This document shows, in pieces, positions 62,404 to 64,000 of a DNA stretch of 64,000 nucleotides; position 1 is the first letter of the stretch; every line of letters begins with the position of its first letter. The DNA is taken from contig NW_026947509.1 in assembly GCF_034190915.1 (NCBI RefSeq), forward strand, positions 34,170,767 through 34,234,766, written 5' to 3'. Origin of the DNA: Cavia porcellus. Lineage: Eukaryota; Chordata; Mammalia; Rodentia; Caviidae. Below the pieces are notes generated by a model. It did no database searches and had not been told where the DNA came from. It saw only the letters and a program-made list of their open reading frames with translations. Position numbers and translations under genes: made by a program.

Positions 62404-64000
62404 AGAGGAGTTTAGGAAAATGATGGAAACCATGAAAGGAAACCATGTAGTAAAGAAACAGAATCCATGAAACAGAGTCAAATAGATATCCAGATCAAAA
62501 TTTCATTAATAGTTTACAAACCCAAATGAAACAAGATGAGGACAAAATATCAGATCTAAAAGACAAGATTGGCAGTTAGCAATTACAAAAAGAATGATCT
62601 CTTAAAAATAGCAAGAGACCATGAAAAAGCAATCCAACAGTTGCAACACGATGCAAAGAACAAGATAAGCATGACCAGAGTCAGTAAAAAAGCAGGAGTC
62701 AACACAAATGCTATAAAAAAAAATGTTCACTGAAGTAAGGGCTGAAAACTTCCCAAGCATGGAAAAAGAATTTGATATACAGATAAGTGAGGCATATAGG
62801 ACTCCATTGCCTATAAATAGATCTACACCAAAGCATACAATAATCAAGATTCCAGAAATTCAGCACAAGCACAGAATATTATAAGGTGCTGAAGAAAAAA
62901 AATCACCTACAAAGGAAAGCCATTCAGAATCACGGCAAACTTCCCAACACAAACCAGTAAGTCAAGAGAGCTTGGAGTGAAGTATTTCAAGTCCTGAAAG
63001 AAAACAACTTTCAACCCAGAAAACAGCCTCTAACCCAGACTGATGTATCTTGTGAAACTATCTTTCAAAATCAATAGAGAAATAAGATGCTTCCTTGAAA
63101 AGTACAACTGAAAAATTCATGACTACCAAACAAGCTTTATGAAACATTCTAAAAGATATTTAGAAAGAGATGACAATGACCACAATTCCAAGAACACTGA
63201 TAGAAGGAAGTCACCACTCTAGGCAAGCAATTAAATGAAAGGGAAAGACAAGAAAATAACATGACAATAAGCCAACACATATCGGCTATAGCCATCAATA
63301 TAAATGTGTCCTTCACCAACCAAAAGAAGCAGACTGACAGAATGGATCAAGAAACAAGATTCAACAATATTCTGCACTTGAGAAATATATTTCACTCAAA
63401 AAGAAATTCCTAGACTGAAAATCAAAGGCTGGAAAAACAATACTTCGTGCAAAAGGAACCCAGGAAAAAGCAGGGACAGCTATTCTATTTTCTATTAAAT
63501 TAAACTTCAAGCCAAGACTTATCAAAGAAAGTCACTTAACACTTGTTGAGGTAAAACTCCAAGAGGAAGAGATAACAATCATAAATATATATGCACCAAA
63601 CACTGGCATACCTAAATATAGAAAACAAATATTAATAGACATGAAAAATCAAATAAGCATTAACACAATCATAATAGAGGACCTCCACAGCCCTCTGTCA
63701 CAAATAGATCCACTAGACAAAAACAAAAATCAACAAAGAAATACCAAAATTGAACCAAACCTGTGACCGAACAGACTCAGTAGATGTCTACAGAGTATTC
63801 TACCCAGCAACATCAGAATGTATATTCTTCTCAGCTATGCATGGGACATTCTCCAAAACAGACCACATACTAGCTCACAGAACATGCTTAAGTAAGTGCA
63901 AAGGAACTGAAATTATCCCATGCATGTTATCAGACTACAGTGCAATGAAATTGGAAATCAATGGCAAAAGAAACCACAAGAACTTCATAAATACGTGAAA

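Larger units (their letters stand above)
61790..64000 (+). pseudogene. Decayed L1 retrotransposon (ORF1 end and ORF2 start), runs off window
   Basis: ORF1-like text at about 62.4-63.1 kb (decayed coiled-coil and C-terminal domain, e.g. 'EVFQVLKENNFQPRK' around 62.97 kb) is followed by the ORF2 endonuclease: IKKQDSTIFC near 63.35 kb, then IINIYAPNTG around 63.57 kb, and ECIFFSAMHGTFSKTDHILA and LSDYSAMKLEINGK in the 63750-63998 frame, which matches the endonuclease's TFFS...DHILG and SDH(N)A(M) motifs. SDH reads SDY here. Stops occur throughout. Two ID SINEs lie in its 5' part. Confidence 0.88.

Noticed and set aside
27500..64000. Exons of COPS7B, expected on the other side of NPPC.
   Set aside because: No PCI-domain coding segment was recognised, and the known intergenic distance exceeds what is covered.

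Overview
This is a mammalian chromosome segment from a rodent that does not look murid. Four interspersed-repeat families support that: B1-type (7SL-derived) SINEs that mostly carry the internal duplication typical of rodent B1; many tRNA-derived ID-type SINEs of the form GGGGCTGGGGATTTAGCTCAG...GTTCGATCCCCGGTACC followed by an A-rich tail; older B1-ID dimers; and MaLR LTRs. A castorimorph or other non-murid rodent is my guess, and I cannot fix the species.

The only gene I can support is NPPC, the C-type natriuretic peptide precursor, on the + strand at about 23.38-27.45 kb. The signal peptide and propeptide start are in exon 1 (coding 23461-23550). The rest of the propeptide and the hormone are in exon 2 (coding 23848-24138). 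Exon 3 (from 26954) is entirely 3' UTR. The promoter lies in a CpG island and has a consensus CRE, an inverted CCAAT box, a GC box and a TATA box in the expected order. The spliced reading frame gives 126 residues, the family's usual length, with an intact furin site and an intact disulphide-ring hormone.

Layout. 1-16.6 kb: repeat-dense, AT-rich intergenic DNA (L1 fragments, MaLR LTRs, B1, ID, MIR) with a U6 snRNA/ID chimeric retrosequence at 13.9 kb. 16.6-23.3 kb: mostly single-copy, GC-rich NPPC upstream region with possible conserved blocks and a CTCF-like site. 23.3-27.5 kb: NPPC. 27.5-55.6 kb: intergenic, single-copy DNA alternating with SINEs and LTRs, with several candidate regulatory blocks and two more CTCF-like motifs. 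55.6-59.4 kb: a decayed gammaretrovirus-like ERV fragment and an unclassified LTR-like repeat. 59.4-64 kb: two dead L1 elements pointing away from each other, the last running off the window.

In human and mouse NPPC lies between DIS3L2 (upstream, divergent) and COPS7B (downstream). Neither has a recognisable exon here, which fits the large intergenic distances known at this locus. Other long open frames, especially in the CpG island and inside SINEs, look like chance frames. I found no operon, CRISPR array, defence system or other undescribed multi-gene system. The points worth a second look are regulatory and retrotransposition-related.
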